Source of the DNA: Croceitalea marina
GTDB taxonomy: Bacteria; Bacteroidota; Bacteroidia; Flavobacteriales; Flavobacteriaceae
DNA: 64,000 nucleotides
NCBI RefSeq assembly: GCF_042684265.1
Contig: NZ_JBHULB010000001.1
Coordinates: forward strand, 27,633-91,632
Reading direction: 5' to 3'
Shown: piece after piece, positions 60,855 to 64,000 of the stretch
Layout: each line of letters begins with the position of its first letter
How positions within the stretch are numbered: position 1 is the first letter of the stretch
Program-made: the position numbers and the translations under genes
Notes under the pieces: generated by a model
Databases searched by the model: none
The model's input: the letters and a program-made list of their open reading frames with translations, nothing else
Told to the model about the DNA's origin: nothing

Positions 60855-61052
60855 TTATTTTAAACGCAATTGTTCTTTAATACTATTGACATCCGACTCA
60901 TGTACTAGACCTGAGTGTGTCAATTTAAGCTTACGCTTTTTAGACTTTTTCGTCAAAATATGACTTTTAAAAGCGTGCTTTCTTTTGATTTTACCAGTTC
61001 CTGTAAGCTTAAATCGCTTTTTGGCACTGGATTTAGTTTTCATTTTAGGCAT
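60855..61052 (-). CDS. rpmI: 50S ribosomal protein L35
   Basis: A 65-residue L35: MPKMKTKSSAKKRFKLTGTG, then KIKRKHAFKSHILTKKSKKR and KLTHSGLVHESDVNSIK. Normal length. Follows infC by 63 nt in the same operon. Confidence 0.97.
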   Translation of the reverse strand: MPKMKTKSSAKKRFKLTGTGKIKRKHAFKSHILTKKSKKRKLKLTHSGLVHESDVNSIKEQLRLK

Positions 61053-61115
61053 TTTTCCTTTTTAAATATATTAATTGCCGATTCTGAAATACATCAGAGA
61101 TAATCGGCATCCCGC

Positions 61116-61673
61116 TTACTTTTTGCTAGCTTTTGGGGCTAAGAACATGGTCATTCTTTTACCTTCCAATCTAGGCATTTGCTCTACTTTGCCATAGTCT
61201 TCCAACTCTTGGGCAAGTCGTAATAAAAGTATTTCTCCTTGGTCCTTATACACTATTGACCGTCCCTTAAAGAATACATATGCTTTTAATTTAGCGCCTT
61301 CTTTCAAGAATTTTTCAGCATGTCGCTTTTTAAATTCATAATCATGATCATCTGTCTGCGGACCAAATCGTATTTCTTTTACAATAACTTTGGTCGCTTT
61401 GGCCTTCATGACTTTTTCGCGCTTCTTCTGTTCGTACAAAAACTTTTTATAGTCTATAATCTTACAAACAGGAGGCTTGGCTTTAGGAGAAATCTCTACT
61501 AAATCCAATTCCAATTCTTCGGCCTTGTCTAAGGCCTTTCTAATAGGATAAACTCCTACTTCAACATTGTCTCCAACCAATCTTACCTCTGGAGCTAAGA
61601 TTTTTTCATTGATATTGTGAGGGTTTTTGTTTTCCCTTCTTGGTTGGGGTTTAAATCTTCTACGTATTGCTAT
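61116..61673 (-). CDS. infC: Translation initiation factor IF-3, start codon ATA
   Basis: A 185-residue initiation factor IF-3. Domains: N-terminal (EVGVYPIRKALDKAEELELD), linker, C-terminal (KEIRFGPQTDDHDYEFKKRH then MPRLEGKRMTMFLAPKASK). The reading frame has no ATG: an in-frame TAA is at 61677-61679, then GTC and ATA (61671-61673). Starting at ATA gives MAIRRRFKPQPRRE, matching the family's amino end, whereas the next usable codon (TTG, 61580) would drop the first 31 residues. IF-3 genes often use rare starts for autoregulation. Part of the thrS operon, 28 nt after thrS. Confidence 0.93.
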   Translation of the reverse strand: MAIRRRFKPQPRRENKNPHNINEKILAPEVRLVGDNVEVGVYPIRKALDKAEELELDLVEISPKAKPPVCKIIDYKKFLYEQKKREKVMKAKATKVIVKEIRFGPQTDDHDYEFKKRHAEKFLKEGAKLKAYVFFKGRSIVYKDQGEILLLRLAQELEDYGKVEQMPRLEGKRMTMFLAPKASKK

Positions 61674-61701
61674 GACTTATTTTTTTTAATTAAACTTATT
61701 T

Positions 61702-63642
61702 TTAGAACGACTTTAAGGTACTATTTATTTCTTTTGAAACCAAGTCTGAAAACTCGCTTATTGATATACTGCCTAAGTCTTCACCACCATGTTTTCTTAC
61801 CGATATAGTTTCTGCCTCTTCTTCATTCTCTCCGACGATGAGCATAAAAGGTATTTTTTTAAGCTCTGCCTCTCTAATTTTCTTTCCTACAGTCTCGTTC
61901 CTACTATCAATGAGCGCGCGAATTTCGTGATTTTCCAGCGAATTCAAAACTTTTTCAGCATATTTTTCATGTTTCTCGCTGACCGGCAGTATAATAGCTT
62001 GTTTCGGTATGAGCCATAAAGGGAAGTTGCCCCCCGTGTGTTCCAATAATAATGCCACAAAACGCTCCATGCTTCCAAATGGCGCGCGATGTATCATTAC
62101 GGGTCTATGCAGTTCATTATCACTGCCTTTATAGGTTAAGTCAAAGCGCTCAGGAAGATTGTAATCTACCTGAATGGTTCCCAATTGCCAATTACGCCCG
62201 AGGGCATCCTTGACCATAAAATCAAGTTTAGGACCATAAAATGCAGCTTCGCCTGTCTCAATAACATAATTTAAACCTTTTTCTTCAGCTGCGTCAATTA
62301 TCGCCTGTTCGGCTTTCTCCCAATTTGTGGCATCTCCAATATACTTCTCTGGTTTTTCTAGGTCTCTTACTGAAACCTGTGCCGTGAAATTTTCAAATCC
62401 TAGAGAACCTAATACATATAGCGTTAAATCTATTACATTTTTAAATTCATCATTTAACTGTTCTTGAGTACAGAAAATATGGGCATCATCTTGCGTAAAA
62501 CCTCTAACCCTTGTTAAACCATGTAATTCTCCACTTTGCTCATAGCGATAGACGGTTCCGAACTCTGCAAAGCGTTTGGGTAAGTCTTTATAACTAAATG
62601 GGCTAGAATTATAGATTTCGCAGTGATGTGGGCAGTTCATAGGCTTCAATAAAAACTCTTCGCCTTCTTTAGGTGTATTTATGGGCTGAAAACTATCTTC
62701 ACCATATTTGGCATAGTGACCAGAAGTTACATAAAGCTCTTTTTGGCCAATATGTGGAGTTACCACCATTTCATAACCTGCTTTTTTTTGTGCTTTTTTC
62801 AAAAAGTCCTCAAGACGCTCTCTTAATGCGGCTCCTTTTGGAAGCCATAATGGTAATCCTTGACCTACCTTTTGCGAAAAGGTAAATAACTCTAATTCTT
62901 TACCTAGTTTTCTATGGTCTCTTTTCTTGGCTTCTTCAAGAAGTTCTAAGTAAGCTGTTAGTTCTTTTTGTTTGGGAAACGAAATGCCATAAACTCGAGT
63001 AAGTTGTTTATTTTTTTCATCACCACGCCAGTAAGCACCAGCAACACTTAATATTTTAATCGCCTTTATGATGCCGGTATTTGGAATGTGGCCTCCGCGA
63101 CATAAATCTGTAAAGGTACTATGGTCACAGAATGTGATTTCGCCATCGGTGAGATTTTCTATTAGCTCTACTTTATAGGTGTTATTTTGACCCTTATAAT
63201 AGGCCAAGGCCTCACTTTTAGAAACTTCCCGCATTTTAAAATCATGTTTTTCTCGGGCAATTTCAAGTGCTTTCTTTTCTATTGCGGGGAAGTCTTTTTC
63301 AGAAATGACCTGATCTCCTAAATCGACATCATAATAGAATCCGTTTTCTATGGCAGGGCCTATAGTGAGCTTAATGCCCGGATACAGTTCTTCTAAAGCT
63401 TGCGCAACAACATGTGAAGTAGAATGCCAAAAAGCTTTTTTTCCTTCATCGTTATTCCATGTATATAAGGTTAGACTACCATCTTTAGTCAATGGGGTTG
63501 TTGCCTCGACCGTAGTATCATCAAATTTTGCAGAAATAACGTTTCGCGCTAGTCCTTCACTAATACTTTTGGCAACATCAAAAGGGGAACTGCCTTCCGC
63601 TACTTCTTTTATTGCTCCATCGGGTAGTGTAATTTTTATCAT
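61702..63642 (-). CDS. thrS: Threonyl-tRNA synthetase
   Basis: A 646-residue class II synthetase. Domains in order: TGS (MIKITLPDGAIKEVAEGS), tRNA_SAD editing domain with HSTSHVVAQALEELYPG, catalytic core with RYEQSGELHGLTRVRGFTQD, the zinc ligands Cys/His in MNCPHHCEIY, and HRAPFGSMERFVALLLEHTG, and an anticodon-binding domain. The ATG at 63642 is preferred over an upstream non-ATG codon at 63696, which lies across the promoter (63669-63699). First gene of the operon thrS-infC-rpmI-rplT. Confidence 0.97.
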   Translation of the reverse strand: MIKITLPDGAIKEVAEGSSPFDVAKSISEGLARNVISAKFDDTTVEATTPLTKDGSLTLYTWNNDEGKKAFWHSTSHVVAQALEELYPGIKLTIGPAIENGFYYDVDLGDQVISEKDFPAIEKKALEIAREKHDFKMREVSKSEALAYYKGQNNTYKVELIENLTDGEITFCDHSTFTDLCRGGHIPNTGIIKAIKILSVAGAYWRGDEKNKQLTRVYGISFPKQKELTAYLELLEEAKKRDHRKLGKELELFTFSQKVGQGLPLWLPKGAALRERLEDFLKKAQKKAGYEMVVTPHIGQKELYVTSGHYAKYGEDSFQPINTPKEGEEFLLKPMNCPHHCEIYNSSPFSYKDLPKRFAEFGTVYRYEQSGELHGLTRVRGFTQDDAHIFCTQEQLNDEFKNVIDLTLYVLGSLGFENFTAQVSVRDLEKPEKYIGDATNWEKAEQAIIDAAEEKGLNYVIETGEAAFYGPKLDFMVKDALGRNWQLGTIQVDYNLPERFDLTYKGSDNELHRPVMIHRAPFGSMERFVALLLEHTGGNFPLWLIPKQAIILPVSEKHEKYAEKVLNSLENHEIRALIDSRNETVGKKIREAELKKIPFMLIVGENEEEAETISVRKHGGEDLGSISISEFSDLVSKEINSTLKSF

Positions 63643-63668
63643 CGTTAACCTTAAAATTAGAATAGCAG

Positions 63669-63699
63669 CAAAGATAATATCTTGTGCGGATGCCACAAT
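63669..63699 (-). promoter_or_regulatory. Promoter of the thrS operon
   Basis: On the minus strand ATTG (63696-63699), exactly 19 nt, then TATCTTTG (63669-63676), an exact -7 match. 27 nt before the thrS ATG. Confidence 0.75.
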
Positions 63700-63873
63700 A
63701 TTAAGAGGGGTTTCATTTTTGTATTTATTTCGATAAAGAATATCATTATTAGGTTATTTGGTAGGATGAAAAAAAGGTGTTACCTTAAAAGTCCTAAAAT
63801 TTTAAATTTTTTCAGATATAAAATAATGATTATCAGTAAATTAAAACTTTTTTACATTTTTATTCAAAAAGAC

Positions 63874-63905
63874 TTTGCTGAGTTAAAAAAAGGTTTTTAT
63901 ATTTG
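63874..63905 (+). promoter_or_regulatory. Strong rightward promoter at the right edge
   Basis: TTTG (63874-63877), 20 nt, then TATATTTG (63898-63905). Followed by CACCCGCTT, a hairpin (CCCGCTT with AAGCAGGG), and GAAGTTC at the very end. The form resembles stable RNA promoters; the gene itself lies beyond the window. Confidence 0.7.
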
Positions 63906-64000
63906 CACCCGCTTTGCTAGATAAGCAGGGTAATTTTTGAGGGTTGAGGGCCTATTATGGGTTCTTTTTTTTCGGAAAAGATTAAGGAGTAAAGAAGTTC
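63906..64000 (+). other. Leader RNA-like region with no gene
   Basis: No ORF or tRNA is supportable. A short hairpin forms from CCCGCTT and AAGCAGGG just after the start site. A 10-codon ORF (MGSFFSEKIKE) could be chance. Confidence 0.4.

Noticed and set aside
63643..63696. 18-residue N-terminal extension of ThrRS
   Set aside because: Starts at a non-ATG codon inside the thrS promoter and lacks family similarity.
1..64000. Insertion sequences, prophage, CRISPR arrays and integrons
   Set aside because: No transposase or integrase ORFs, no evenly spaced repeats and no att-like repeats at the two tRNA genes were seen.

Overview
The window is about 38% GC chromosomal DNA from a marine-type member of the Flavobacteriaceae (Bacteroidetes). 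Evidence is the -7 element TAnnTTTG upstream of many genes (often with TTTG 19-22 nt further upstream), the near absence of Shine-Dalgarno sequences, the rpmB-rpmG-DUF4295 trio, a split transketolase, a zeaxanthin-type crt cluster, a sulfatase and many lipoproteins. No transposase, integrase, phage gene or CRISPR array was seen; this is core genome with a few accessory islands.

Layout. 1-4.8 kb: htpG (cut by the left edge) faces a TetR-like regulator / ABC1 kinase / fabH group; the intergenic space holds two separate palindromes and a mini-ORF plus terminator. 4.8-14.6 kb: housekeeping genes (symporter, recR, E2 acyltransferase, exonuclease, FAH-family enzyme, Hpt protein, cinA, rpmB-rpmG-DUF4295, ftsY). 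14.7-20.7 kb: accessory secreted enzymes (sulfatase, DUF2911-TPR protein, amidase, serine hydrolase) and one unrecognised lipoprotein. 20.8-27.4 kb: rimO, aquaporin, an ECF sigma/anti-sigma pair divergent from a fasciclin protein, then four overlapping or near-overlapping small genes (SRPBCC, class A beta-lactamase-like, unknown, SRPBCC). 27.4-33.1 kb: periplasmic foldases, MoxR ATPase, aconitase. 33.1-38 kb: two tandem TlpA-like proteins, one without its CXXC cysteines, then merR-crtI-crtB-crtZ. 38-46.2 kb: tRNA-Leu, a giant MORN_2-like repeat protein, SIMPL protein, a two-component system, a damaged BLUF photoreceptor gene and tRNA-Lys. 46.2-60.3 kb: aroK, PRTase, S4 protein, FKBP lipoprotein, porin, transketolase, tgt-lptG-type permease, accA, dnaB with the so-called asparagine synthetase B, HAD, YjbQ, SGNH. 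60.3-64 kb: thrS-infC-rpmI-rplT operon (infC apparently starts at ATA), then a strong outward promoter at the right edge that may drive an rRNA operon beyond the window.

The most interesting signals are regulatory. (1) A CarH/LitR-like MerR protein keeping the W-x9-E-H adenosylcobalamin light-sensor motif heads the carotenoid operon, with an inverted repeat over its own promoter. (2) A BLUF gene has lost its start by an apparent one-base deletion and has Cys in place of the photoactive Tyr. (3) The TetR-ABC1 operon has a 28-bp operator-like palindrome and a leader peptide whose stop codon lies in the base of a 12-bp terminator stem. (4) The htpG promoter has a palindrome over its -33 element. 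(5) An ECF/RskA/fasciclin arrangement resembles the mycobacterial SigK system. No wholly new multi-gene system is clearly demonstrated.
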